Shown here: positions 1-11,029 of the stretch, piece after piece
How positions within the stretch are numbered: position 1 is the first letter of the stretch
Layout of the letters: each line of letters opens with the position of its first letter
Source: Phlebopus portentosus
Lineage: Eukaryota > Basidiomycota > Agaricomycetes > Boletales > Boletinellaceae
Direction: 5' to 3'
Length of the DNA stretch: 64,000 nucleotides
Assembly (NCBI GenBank): GCA_037892935.1
Contig: JAYXKI010000006.1
Location: 930,001-994,000, forward strand
Notes under the pieces: model-generated
What the model saw: the letters and a program-made list of their open reading frames with translations, nothing else
Database searches by the model: none
Told to the model about the DNA's origin: nothing
Position numbers and translations under genes: made by a program

Positions 1-700
1 ATATTCAAATCGAACGATACACCTACCTTCTGTAGCGTTGTGCGGAATTCCAAGCAGATCATAGAGTTCCGTGTCCACGGGCACTATCCCAAGAGAGGTA
101 CGCGCCAAGGTTAGCTCAAAAGCATTGCTCAAAGGCACGAATTACTGACTGATTATGAGTATCGTCCTGCACTGTAATTGTCACGAGCTTAAGTTATTTC
201 AGACAGCAGATTCTGAAACCACTATGCAGCAAAAGCATAGAAGCGCGAGGGCGGGCGTAAGAGAAACAAGCAGGCGTAAACTCAAAGGATAGGCGGCACG
301 CGTTTGTTTTGGGGCCACGTGATAGGAAAATCTGTTCGCGCTCATCTTTTTCGTCTCCAGCCCAACCTTGTAGCCTCGACATAATATTTCCGATTGAGCA
401 ATCCGAGACTGGTACTGGTAAGTCTGAGAGCCTATCGTCTCCAGATGATGCTACATTTTAAACTTATCTACATTGTCTGACCGGTTTCGACCGGATCTGA
501 CGACTTGTTACTCTCTGACGTCCTTTAATTGATGTTCTCGTTGTTCTGGCGTGCTCCCTTGCTGACCAAAGTTTTTCTTTTCTTCTCTTCTAGGGGATGG
601 AGTCCAACGCTCAAGAGTTCAGAATATAGTTAACGTACTGCCTTACGTTTTGTACTTGTGTAGCAGTGGCCTTGACTGACTCCATAAATAGACATTCATT
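1..700. other. Upstream intergenic stretch
   Basis: I see no gene here. The 62-codon minus-strand open frame at 194-382 has no family motif and no intron structure. The last few hundred bases before 701 are pyrimidine-rich and presumably hold the promoter and leader of the methyltransferase gene that follows. Confidence 0.5.
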
Positions 701-2727
701 ATGAATTTCTACTTCGATGCTGCAAAGGTCCTGGATAAGCTCGATGCAAAGCAGGGCTCTATCAAAGGAATCGTCTCAACGCTACCCGAGAAAGACAGGA
801 AAAGAACAGCAGCACTAGTCATTGAGACGCTTAAGTGTATGGACTCCTTCCCTGCATTCTATCCGTACTTGGTTTCAATGGTGACTAGACAGACAAAGCC
901 GTTCTAAGCGATGTCATCCGAGCCGCCGACCTCCTGAAGCATGAGCGACAGAAGCTTACCTCACCGAACCTTGCTCTCTTGCTCGTTCATGATCTCCTCC
1001 TTTCAAAAGGGAAAATACAAACCAGCGACGGACCCATCAAGCAAGCTGTCCTAAGGTGAATATACTACCACCTTCCTTTATCGTGATGCATGGTCAATGC
1101 CGACCTCTTCTGTGCTTTAGGCACAAGATACGGCTGCAATCTGAATTAACGAAAATTCAAGTTAGACGAGAGGCCAAGTCGGTCACGGAGCTTGCGCAGG
1201 GAGGTGACACGCGAGCCGGTATGTTCCTTATCTTGTATGGGATTAATTACCCTTACGAAATAGCGTAGATCTGATTCCGCGCTATGTTCGTGTAAATACA
1301 TTAATCTGGTCACTGAGGATGCCGTTCGGCACTTCCTTTCACAAGGGTACAAGGAAGAGGGCGACCCGCTCACTTCGAAGTAAGCTGCTGCTTTCCCTTT
1401 CTGCAATCCCGACGATTATAATAATTCACCGCAGGAAAGCCTTCCAGCGCGATCAGCATGTCCCTGACCTTATTTTATTCCATCCTTCAACTCCCTTCAA
1501 TGATAGCCCTCTGCTCGATTCGGGTAAAATTATACTTCAAGATAAAGCATCATGTTTTCCCGCGGTGATCCTCTCTCCCCCCGCACATGGTAATGCGTAC
1601 GTTATCGATGCTACAGCGGCTCCCGGGAATAAGACCACACTCTTGAGCGCCCTGATGAAGGGTCGCGGGAAGGTAGGGCGTCTTTTCTTATTGAATCAGG
1701 TTCGAGGGAACTCTGAGTTGACACAAGGATCAGCTGTACGCATTTGAACGAGACAAGAAGCGCTTCTCAACCCTTAAGAAGATGGTAGCAAGAGCTCATT
1801 GCGGTAATGTTGAGCCGACGAACGCAGACTTCCTGGCAGCCGACCCCCACGACGCGAGATATTCCCGTGTCTCCCACATGTACGTTTCCTGGCCCTGACC
1901 AAGTCTGGATGTTTGGCTTACTAGGCACCTAACCATATCGCTCAGCCTCGTGGATCCGTCGTGCAGCGGCTCTGGAATCGTCAACCGCCTTGATCATCTA
2001 CTCGAGACAGGCGAGCTCTCTGTTGGTTTGGAATGTAACCCACTGACTTTCATATCTTTCCCTTGTCTTAGAGGACGAGAACGATCTGGACGCGCAGGAA
2101 GAAAGGCTACAGAAACTCGCCGCGTTCCAGCTCTCAATGATCAAGCATGCAATGAAATGTGCATCTTATTCGCTCTAAGTCGTAATTATATTAACGACCA
2201 CTTGCCAGTTCCTGCGGTTGAAAAGATAGTCTACTCGACATGCAGCGTCCATGCCGCCGAAAACGAAGATGTCGTTTCTCAGGCACTAGCTTCTGATGAG
2301 GCAAAGGACGGCAACTTCTTCCTCGCCGATAGAGGGGAGGTACTACCAACGTGGCCACGAAGAGGTCTCCCAGAGAGAATGAGGGTATTCAATATACGTT
2401 CGTTGGGTCGGTCTTGTTATGGCGCAGGGTTATGGGGGACTAATCGCCTCGCTCACAGAAGCAGAGTCGTTGATTCGGTGCATACCTGGCGACGATCACA
2501 CGAACGGATTCTTTGTATCTTGCTTTATACGGAAGAAATCCGGGACGGAGACCGATCACGGTGCTTCTGAAGCTGACATGGGAAGAAAGACATTGGACGA
2601 GAAGCGGGATAATCCTAGCAGGAAACGACAAGTGGATGACGATGAGGTGAAGAACGGAAAACAGCACGAAAACACCCAGTCAGTGCCAACTCCTGGAAAG
2701 AGTAAGAGGAAACGACGGAAAAAATAG
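701..2727 (+). CDS. RCM1: 25S rRNA (cytosine-C5)-methyltransferase, RCM1/NSUN5 family
   Basis: Methylates a cytosine of large-subunit rRNA with SAM in the nucleolus (family knowledge). I join ten exons: 701-836, 893-1055, 1121-1218, 1269-1379, 1435-1672, 1734-1879, 1946-2025, 2072-2158, 2209-2384 and 2467-2727, giving about 498 residues. The start MNFYFDAAKVLDKL matches the family N-terminus. The SAM loop is DATAAPGNKTTLL. The two catalytic-cysteine motifs are DPSCSGSG and YSTCSV. NGFFVSCF lies near the C-terminus, followed by a basic KRKRRKK tail typical of nucleolar proteins. Oddity: exon 4 changes frame near 1313-1316. IPRYVRVNTL reads in one frame and EDAVRHFLSQGY in the next, and exactly one added base restores all downstream phases. 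The seventh intron donor is ambiguous (GT at 2026, or GC at about 2011). Confidence 0.9.
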
Positions 2728-3703
2728 CTCCCTAAGTGTACTGCCGTCTCCTCGAGCTGAACACTTACACTAGTACTGTGTAAGAGTTGCTAAGTTGATT
2801 GCATTACAGCGCCTTTAAGATAAATAGACCTTTTCCTACTCTGCAAAAAGCCAGTCATAACACCTGCGACATGTCCAGGTAGGTAGGATTGGGGCCGGTA
2901 AAAGAGCTTAATCTCCCTTCCTATTCCCTCCGCCTTTCCCCTCTAACAATCTCCGATCCCCAAGAAAGCGATGATCTGAACGTACAGATGACGCGTATAG
3001 TCTGCGCGATGTAGTCATAAATCGGCGGGCGTCGGGCGTCCCCCGAGTGCAGGGAAGTGGAAGTGACGTCAAAATTTACTGCGATTAATTTCGAGGTCGT
3101 AACGATCATTCTTGACAAGATAAACATCAGGTGGCCAGACGACGACGGAAATATGTCCGAAAGATGCAATACGCCCATCCAGTTTTGATCGCTGAATGGA
3201 AGACCTTCTTCAGAATCGGCGGATAAACTTGTTGAATATGGTTCTTAGAATGTCCATCCTCTCCACTTGTGTTATGTATTCTCACAACAAGTGCGATGTC
3301 CGCCTGAACCACTGTCAGATGCAAAGAAAGTACGCATTAATTTTCTCGCACTACGTAACTACAAAATATAATCACAAAAAAGAATCAGCGATTGGCGAAA
3401 ATCCAAGCGCGGATCGAACAAGGCTACTAAAATGACGAGTTCGTGTCAGCGACAAGTCAGGGATGCCCCGGACATGAGAAACACCCGTTTCATGGAGAAC
3501 CTGAGATACGTTGTCGCAGGAGGCTAAACCGTGAGTGAACGAGGGACATGTTGAGTTATCTGACAGATTGTCGGTGCTCGCATCGAGAAAAGTGATGATA
3601 CCTGGAAAATAAATAGAGAATACCCGTTGAATCGTTGGCAATGGAACTTTGTAAGGTGTCGCAGATAACGCCCAGGTGCTGAATTTTAGGGAGGAGCACA
3701 TCG
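2728..3703. other. Intergenic, convergent 3' ends
   Basis: This lies between the 3' ends of two convergent genes. The short open frames on both strands lack family motifs and splice structure. I see nothing beyond probable 3' untranslated sequence. Confidence 0.5.
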
Positions 3704-5534
3704 CTACTGTGGAACCGATGCCTGAGTCTGACTGTTGTACTGTTGTTGATAATATTGAGCATAAGCAGCCGAGTAGTCTTGTCCGCCATAGCCCTGGGGA
3801 TAAGCGCCACCCTGATACCAAGCTTGCTGACTGCCATAACCAGCACCGTAGCCACCGGCACCGCCGGCGTAAGTCTGAGGGGGCCTATAACCGTTCTGCG
3901 CATTTTGGTTAGTGGGTGTCGATGTCTGCCACATTTCTGGGCGACGCCAAGGGGGTACGTCGGATCCCCCTGCTGTAATGCTTAGGCCTGATCCTCCTCC
4001 AGCCCAGCTCTTTCCCGTTCCTGCACCAGCAGCGCTTTCCCCGAGTTCCGCCATAAGATTGGCATACTCTGAATCGAAGTTGCCCTTGTTCATGCCCGCC
4101 GATTGTGAACCAGTGGGAGTATTAGGGCCTGATTTCACTTGGCAGTCACGGGCCATATGTCCAGCGCTGCCACAGATTCGACAAATGATATTAGCGGTAA
4201 AATTCTGCTGAGAAGGGCAGTCGTATTTGCGATGCCCGACCTCGCCGCAATTTTGACAAATCTGGTTTTCATCGTCACGAAGGGTACCGTTCAACGCAGC
4301 GAGCTCACGAAGCTGGTTTCGCTTATGATCATTCTGCCCTTCAGGAGTGGAGGCAGCCTAGACAATATGCTGGTCAGAAACCAGCAAAGCTTGAAATTTG
4401 TTTTACTCACCGTTTCGATGACCCTGTTAATCATCCTGACGCAGGCCGCTACCTTTTCCTCGGAGTCCGCCATAACGAGACAGTGCAAGTCCTCTTCCGC
4501 GTCTTCTGCATATTGGTCAGGTTTACCCTTACCCTCCTTGACGCTTCCCTTGCCACGGATGCTAATCTTTGCCCCACTTTCACGCTCCATCTTCTTCAAG
4601 CTGTTGCCTCGAGGTCCTACAAGCAAGCCGAAGAAGTTGATCTCCGGAAATTCTTTAACTGGGATATATACTTTCTCGGTAGGACGCTGAGAACGCTTCT
4701 GCTGGTGATATTCGACAGGAGGACGGAAGTTAGGATCAACTTTCAAAGCTCGGTCGACCAGCTTGATGCGCTCTTCCTCAAGCTTCTTGCGGTAACGAAC
4801 TTCACGCGTGTTCGTACGCCGACCATGAGAGTCATATGTCGGAGGTGGAGAGGGAGACCTGCAAAATAGTTAGATGATCCCCGATAGCAATGCAACGAGC
4901 CTAACGAACCTTTCTCTCTCGGGGGGGATAAAATCATTCAATCGAAGCTTACGATTAATTTCTTCCAAACGAAGATGAATTGCATAAGTGTCAAGTTGAG
5001 CCTGTGAGACGCCGTTGGCTGAAATTGCTGTAGGCAGACCAGGTAGCTCGGTCTTTGCCTCTCCCCATCGGCTGCGTCGCTTGCGCGGGCCGTTTGAGTC
5101 AGCTGTCAGTAACATTCGGTCGAATGGATAAAACATCAAGTTAGTCATTAGTCAGTCACCGAACAGCAAGGCAAAGCGGAATAAGGCCGGAGACGGCCAA
5201 CTTAAGTATTAATGATACCATCGGCTATCGCCAAAGCCACTCTTTAAGTCTGAACAAATTTTAAACGTACCAATAGAGCTTGCTGCTGGAGAGTGTTCGC
5301 GAGACTTTTCTTCCGAGTCATCCCTGTACGACGGAGGACGTGGGTACGCAGAAGGTGAAGGCTGCGCAAGCTGCGGAGGATTGGAGGATTCCACAGGAGC
5401 CGGGCCAAAACGTCTTCTGTTTCCGAGGGGAACTGGAAAAGATCAGTCAGCGACTGGTGTACCTGCACCGATAGGGGAAAACTGTACTTGCCCTCATTCG
5501 TTCCGGTAATCGTCCTAGTGGCTGGCTTCCACAT
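3704..5534 (-). CDS. MSL5: Branchpoint-bridging protein (SF1/BBP, MSL5)
   Basis: Binds the intron branch site during early spliceosome assembly in the nucleus. Five exons: 5534-5492, 5432-5271, 5102-4910, 4858-4411 and 4357-3704, 499 residues, all phases consistent. The order of domains is: start [16 protein letters not shown]1 helix-hairpin motif KKRRSRWG-like ([12 protein letters not shown]); conserved segment [21 protein letters not shown]2 domain with [13 protein letters not shown] and GKGSVKEGK; two CCHC zinc knuckles, [14 protein letters not shown] and [14 protein letters not shown]; then a Gly/Tyr/Gln-rich tail ending SQTQASVPQ. The first intron (5491-5433) begins GCAAGT, not GT. No GT donor of the right phase exists there, so a GC-AG intron is required to reach [13 protein letters not shown]. 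Lengths and order match fungal BBPs. Confidence 0.95.
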
Positions 5535-8370
5535 TGTCAATTAGTTCTGAGAACGTCTTCAATGAGATGTCAATCCGAGAATAATAAGCAGATTATTTGG
5601 CCAAGAAGAGAGCAGAAGAAAGATGGTCAAGGGTACACTGCGAGTGGCAGATGCGAAGAAAGATGTCACGGGCGACACGGTTGCAAATTTGAACTCCGAT
5701 CAAACAGACTTTCACGTGACGTGCGTCGAAATTCGGCCTTGTCTTCACCACCGAGCATTTTAATCTTGTCGACGGAATTTGCAGTCAGGCAACGCGTTTG
5801 CAGGTCTTTCTGGTATTCGTCAAGCCTTAGCCATTGGATTAATGGACATGTCGATCGGTCGGATATCATCCACTATGGATTTCTTCATGTCCCGGTGGTG
5901 CTTCAAATTCTTCTATCGAACCTCGGATAGGTGCGCAGCGAGAACGTGGGATATCTTGGGATGACGAGCCCTCCAAAGAGATGTCTTTGGGTCGCCGGAC
6001 TGATCTTTGACCTCGGACATTCATGAGACTGAAGAGCAGCCTCTTTTGCCGAGCCGTAAACCCAAGGACGTCATTTTTACTTGTTCGGGGCCTTGCGTAC
6101 GCGAAAGGGTTACCAAAGGAAGGTTTACATTATAGAGTTATTCGCATCGTACTTTATATCTTGTTCATCTTCGTTATTTGTTTCATTTGCTGACCAGACT
6201 GGTTCTAGCGATAAGAAGCACAGCGTCTGATGGCTGAACACTACCGTCTATTTTTCAGGGTGGTTGGCTGCTGCCGCAGATTCCGCTTACCATATCTGCA
6301 ATTTATTGCGAACCGCGAGACATTTCTGCTTACTCCCAGCTGCATGGATGTCAGCAGGCAGTGAACTGATCAGAAAGAGATCAACAGGTTCTGATTTTTG
6401 CAGACATATGTCCGGACTTACCAGATTCGTACCTTCGATACTCATACAGCTTATTTACGGAAGAAGTATTCTCGTTACGACACGCTGCACAGGTCACATC
6501 AACACTTCTTCCAGTCTGCTCCCTCGGTTATCTGCAACGTCTTCTCAACCTACCTGGGCTGAAACATGGCTTTAGTGCCCAAGAGACGATCACACCTTTG
6601 TCTTTTGTGGACGAATCCCACGCACATGTTATTGTGATTAACGTGAGAACAGACTATGCTTAGAGTGCGTCGTCAGCGCGGCTTGTTTCCGTGCTTGTTC
6701 TCGAATTCTTTTGATCAGAACAAGCCCGCATTAGTGCGCGGGAATTGAAGCGTGGAAAATACGTACGAGGACACATGCGGGCCTGTCCCAGGATGTATTT
6801 ATGTTACTTGCCATCAAAACGCGTAGAGGAACGCAAGAAGATGTAAGGAACTCATCCAATCATTTCCTTGTATACTTCTCTGGACCTTGGCGCCATTTGA
6901 CGGTCATTCTGTCCTTCGACTTCTCTTCCAACCAACAGTGTTCAAGTCTCAAGTCCAAATCGGGCAACGCGTCTTTACTTCTCGGGGTCGCTCAAGTTCC
7001 GCGGCTGAAGCACTGCTCTCCGTTCAAAGTGCGTTAATTAAAAAATGCTTCCGCGGACGCCTCAAAGGAACGGACCGCAGTCTCTCAATGCCGACTCGCG
7101 GTGACCTTGCCAAAAATTTACCTCATCCACCAGGCACTTTCGCTACGAGCGCACAACATGAGACGCACGGGCGGTCGGCGCAACGGACAGGGAATGCCGA
7201 CAATCACTTACAGCATGCCTTGTCTCTGGGGTCTAACATTACCCGCAGTAGCTGTAGTCATCGAAAACGTCGGACGAATCGAAACCTGCAGATGGACCCA
7301 GGTTTTTTCGTCTGTGGTATGCATCGTCGTCGCGTGTTCGAAGCGACACGTTGCGGCGCGGCGCCTCGCCTGTGCTCTCGCACGTATCCAAGCTGGCAAC
7401 TGGCTCTTCAGAGGGTCAACAAGATTGTTGAGCCGAAGCTCAGACCGTCTAGGACGGAATCCTGATACCCGACATGTCCGCCTGATTTGGACCCTGTTCA
7501 ACTTCGTGAGACCGGTTTGAAGGTTGGCCACTGCCCGCGTCGTTCGGAGGGCACCTCTGCTACCTACAGCTACGAGACAACTCCATTTGATACGTTCCAT
7601 GATCCATATATTTGATATTATGGCATCATTTTACTGCGAGTGCGCCGCGAACAGTCCCGTAAATAAGAGCAAACATGGTAGTAGATACCATCAGTAAGGT
7701 AGATTCACATGTCGATATGAACCTGAGCGGATGATTGATTCTTATGTGCGAGTGTGTTGCAATTCTACCTACGACCGCCGTAGCAGCGCGTTCGCGCGCG
7801 TCATGGCCGGGGAGTCGGGCATCTGATTCTGTCTCTGAGAATCACCGTTTAAACTCTGGGTGTGACTGCCAGTGGGCGGTGTCACCATAATCGCTTCTCG
7901 ATATACGCGTTCTTTCTACGCCTCGTCCATGTCAAAGCTATGGGACACACAGCAACGCCAGCCATTCGAATGCACGGGCGCGAGTCTAACATACTAATGC
8001 TCTTGTTCTTTCTAGATCGCACAGCTTACTTGTTATGGCATTTTGCCTTCTGTTGTTATCCACCACTGAAACACAGATCTCGTCGGGACCTGTGGTGATC
8101 GAGACGTCGGTCGTGATGGCCGGAAGGGAGGGAGATGTTGAACACAATCTTATTTCTTTGACTTACTCCTTTGACGACCTGCCGCGAAGCCTGTAGTCCG
8201 CAATCAGAGCGTCCACAGCTCTCGAATCTCGAGATCATCCGCTGCTGAGAATTCTGGTCCTTGGCCTCGGAAAACTCGCGATCGACGCCTATTCAGGGTC
8301 GACGGAACCGCTTACTTACGGAAGCCTCTTCTTAACCTGGCTCTCAGATCAGCTTTACCTCACGGCACTC
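5535..8370. other. Long gene-poor intergenic stretch
   Basis: About 2.8 kb between two divergent genes. Open frames such as 6887-7465 (+) and 7208-7600 (-) overlap each other in several frames, have no recognisable domain, and show no conserved exon junctions. A non-coding RNA or a decayed element could lie here, but nothing in the sequence supports naming one. Confidence 0.4.
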
Positions 8371-8380
8371 TATATAAATT
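8371..8380 (+). promoter_or_regulatory. TATA-like box of the bZIP gene
   Basis: TATATAAATT lies about 100 bases upstream of the bZIP start codon and is followed by a CT-rich stretch typical of fungal core promoters. Confidence 0.45.
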
Positions 8381-8474
8381 ACCATGTTCTTCCTTTCTCC
8401 GCTCGCTCACTCTCCCACCCTAGCCTGTCCGTCTCCCTACCTTCGTATTTTCATCTATCCCATCTGACTTTTTC

Positions 8475-9599
8475 ATGTCGTCAAAGCGAGGCAGAAAGCG
8501 TAACGATAATCTCCCTCCGAATAGAGCTCGAGATGTCCAGCGGGCCTTCAGAGCCAGAAGGGCTGCTCACCTGCAGGTAAGTGCCAAAGAACTGCAGGTT
8601 TTGCCTGGCTTAAACCAATTAATTCCCCGTGTGCAGGCACTTGAGGATCGTGTAGCGGAGCTCGAGGAAGAGAACGACAACCTTCGAGCAGCCCTGAACC
8701 TACCTCCTGCAATTCGGCCGCCTCTAGGACGAGGTCCGACGGGCAAGGACAAACCTAAGCCTTACGATAGAACGTCTGCCACACGGGGTCAGTCAGTCCT
8801 AGGCGAGGGTTCCGCTTCGCCTAGAACCACCACTTCCTCGCCGCCCCCAGGGAGTCACAAGATTGCCTCTACGTCACAGACAGTAGCCTCGGGACAGAAC
8901 CAAGGAATGATGTGGGAGGGTGCAATTACTATCGCTCAGCAAGATGAATTTGTTTCTGACCGAGAAGCTTACTCGGATATGGCGACAAATGCACCATCGA
9001 CGTCGACAAGCTATACACCCGACCTTCGCTTTGATCCTCAGTCTTCAAGAGCACGCTCATCATTTCCCAGTACCTCGTTTCATGCCGTAAACACACCTGG
9101 TTATCATCATCCTGCAGACCGCGCATCCAATGCAGCGTCAAATTTTACAAAGGAAGAACCATTCTACTCGATGACGACGGTCCAATCTGCGGGTGGCAAT
9201 AGGACTATGTCTCATTCGTCACCTTCCGTACACGCTCATTCCATTCCACACCATATGGAGGGCGCCATTGGCGGAGCCGCGCACAATCCGATGGGCTCAC
9301 ATGGTACTTCATTCTCGCCGGCGTCGCCGGCGCCAACGCCCAATAATCCCAACATGGCAATAAACCTCCGAAGGTCAATGAACGATCCTCAGCATGTCCC
9401 TTCCTACGTTGACCCATACTCTTCCGCCTCTTATCAACAGAGAGCCCATGCCGGCATTCCCCACCAATCGCATAATAATGTCAATACCGCGACAACGAAC
9501 CCTAGATTGCCGCCCGGTCACGCTGGCATCCCCCGCACCGGCTTTACTGGGTCTGAACTGTCGCCCAGCGGCGAGTCATCATTTCGTCGCACGGCCTGA
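8475..9599 (+). CDS. bZIP transcription factor
   Basis: Nuclear DNA-binding regulator of unknown targets. Two exons, 8475-8576 and 8637-9599. The joint places the basic region (QRAFRARRAAHLQ) directly against a short leucine zipper, ALEDRVAELEEENDNLRAAL, with leucines every seven residues for three heptads. The rest, about 280 residues, is Ser/Pro/His/Asn-rich and looks disordered. The basic region resembles the fungal QRAFR class, but the normally invariant Asn four residues before the Gln is Ala here, with an Asn two residues further upstream. The 60-nt intron is a multiple of three with no stop codon, so unspliced mRNA would also be translated in full. Splice signals (GTAAGT, a branch-like CTTAAAC, CAG) favour removal. 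The start ATG is the first in frame after the TATA box. Confidence 0.85.
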   Translation: MSSKRGRKRNDNLPPNRARDVQRAFRARRAAHLQVSAKELQVLPGLNQLIPRVQALEDRVAELEEENDNLRAALNLPPAIRPPLGRGPTGKDKPKPYDRTSATRGQSVLGEGSASPRTTTSSPPPGSHKIASTSQTVASGQNQGMMWEGAITIAQQDEFVSDREAYSDMATNAPSTSTSYTPDLRFDPQSSRARSSFPSTSFHAVNTPGYHHPADRASNAASNFTKEEPFYSMTTVQSAGGNRTMSHSSPSVHAHSIPHHMEGAIGGAAHNPMGSHGTSFSPASPAPTPNNPNMAINLRRSMNDPQHVPSYVDPYSSASYQQRAHAGIPHQSHNNVNTATTNPRLPPGHAGIPRTGFTGSELSPSGESSFRRTA

Positions 9600-11029
9600 A
9601 CCACTTTTGCCCTGATGAAGATGGACGCTCGCAACAAAAACCATCGGACCTGGATTGTCCTGACGTGCTTCACAAGCCCCCGGGTACTACCGTGCCTGTG
9701 GAAGGAATAAGGATGATCACCGAACTATGACACAGCCTGCGCTCGTGGCGGAATGCAGCACAGACTTCTATAATTTCCGGAATGGTGCATTCACCCGACC
9801 TTTGGTAGCAACGATGATGGCTGACGGAGGAGAGTGGACAATTGCTAGTTCGGGGATCGCCACGCTTGTCGAGTCTCAGACGCTATAATACAAGCCCTTC
9901 CAGATATAATTGCTTATTTGCCGTGGCAGCGCATGATCTCATTCGCGTATCATTACTATCCGCTCTTATGCAGATCGCCGTGTTATGCCGCTGAGGTCGA
10001 CCCCGACGACGCTGGAAATGAGGTCGACAAACATTTCGTGGGTTACGCCACGTTTCAGAAACAGATTTTTCTGTCGATGCTGCTGTCCTCTATTCGCTTG
10101 CAGTTTATTTTATTTGAATTTTCCTGGATTTACCTTTCCTTCCGCCGCCGACGAGAAACTAGCAGTAGATCGTTCCCTTTCCGGGATATCAGTAAGCATT
10201 TTAGATTGATCCAATGATCGCCGAGATCACCGCACTCCAGTCCATTTGCCGCTCCATCGGACTACTCTGAATAATCTTCAGCCTGTCATACCAGTGTTGT
10301 CGATAGCTCTTACAGCGGGTTTATCTCTAGCAAGGATAAAAAATACATCTCTCGAGCAGCCAATTTTAGATTTCTATGTTTTGGCTGGAGTCGGATGTTT
10401 TTGTTGTGTGGCCATGTGTATTCTTCGGAACCAAACTTTAATATTTAAGGCACCGTAAATGGGTAAGCCCGCTTATGAACGCGAGGTTACTCTTATTGAA
10501 TGTCAAGCCTGCACGTACTGGGTCTGCATCGTTACGTCCGCCGTGAGCACGGAGCTATCCTGGACGCATTTACTACTCGGGAATAATACTCTAACCCTTG
10601 TTTCTTAATCGGTCGTCTAACGACCTCCTGTTTCAGCGCCACCCCCAAATTTATCGGAAGTCGAAGCATCTCACGTTGCGTTCTTGACGTACTGGCTGGG
10701 TAAGTACTTCAAGAATCGATGTACCTCGACGATTGCTCAGCGTGCAGCTGATGTTTAGCGCGCAGATTGGGAGTGTTTCAAGACTGTCTTGCTTACACGC
10801 ACCAATGCTTCTTAGCCCAGAACCAAGGGGAACATGGTATCGATTCCATAGACCAAACCAGAATAGACAAAAAGTTCAGTGAGATTATATACAGTGAGAT
10901 GCTAGATGGCTCGACTATTAGGCTGATTGTCAGGTGCGAATGCAAGAATAAAAGAAAAAAAAATCGGATCAGTCCGCAGTCCAGAACGCCCTGGCCTCTC
11001 CCCCTTCCTCTATCGAATAGCGTCGAGAA
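9600..11029. other. Intergenic, convergent 3' ends
   Basis: This is 3' flank of the bZIP gene and of the glycosylase gene. No open frame here shows a recognisable domain or splice structure. Confidence 0.5.

Noticed and set aside
2010..2071. Another GC-AG intron in RCM1 (donor GCGAGC)
   Set aside because: A GT donor of the same phase (GTTTGG at 2026) is available, so it was not counted among required GC-AG introns.
6887..7600. Overlap of three open frames of 130-192 codons on both strands
   Set aside because: GC-rich stretch with few stops in any frame. None shows a domain, signal peptide or splice structure.
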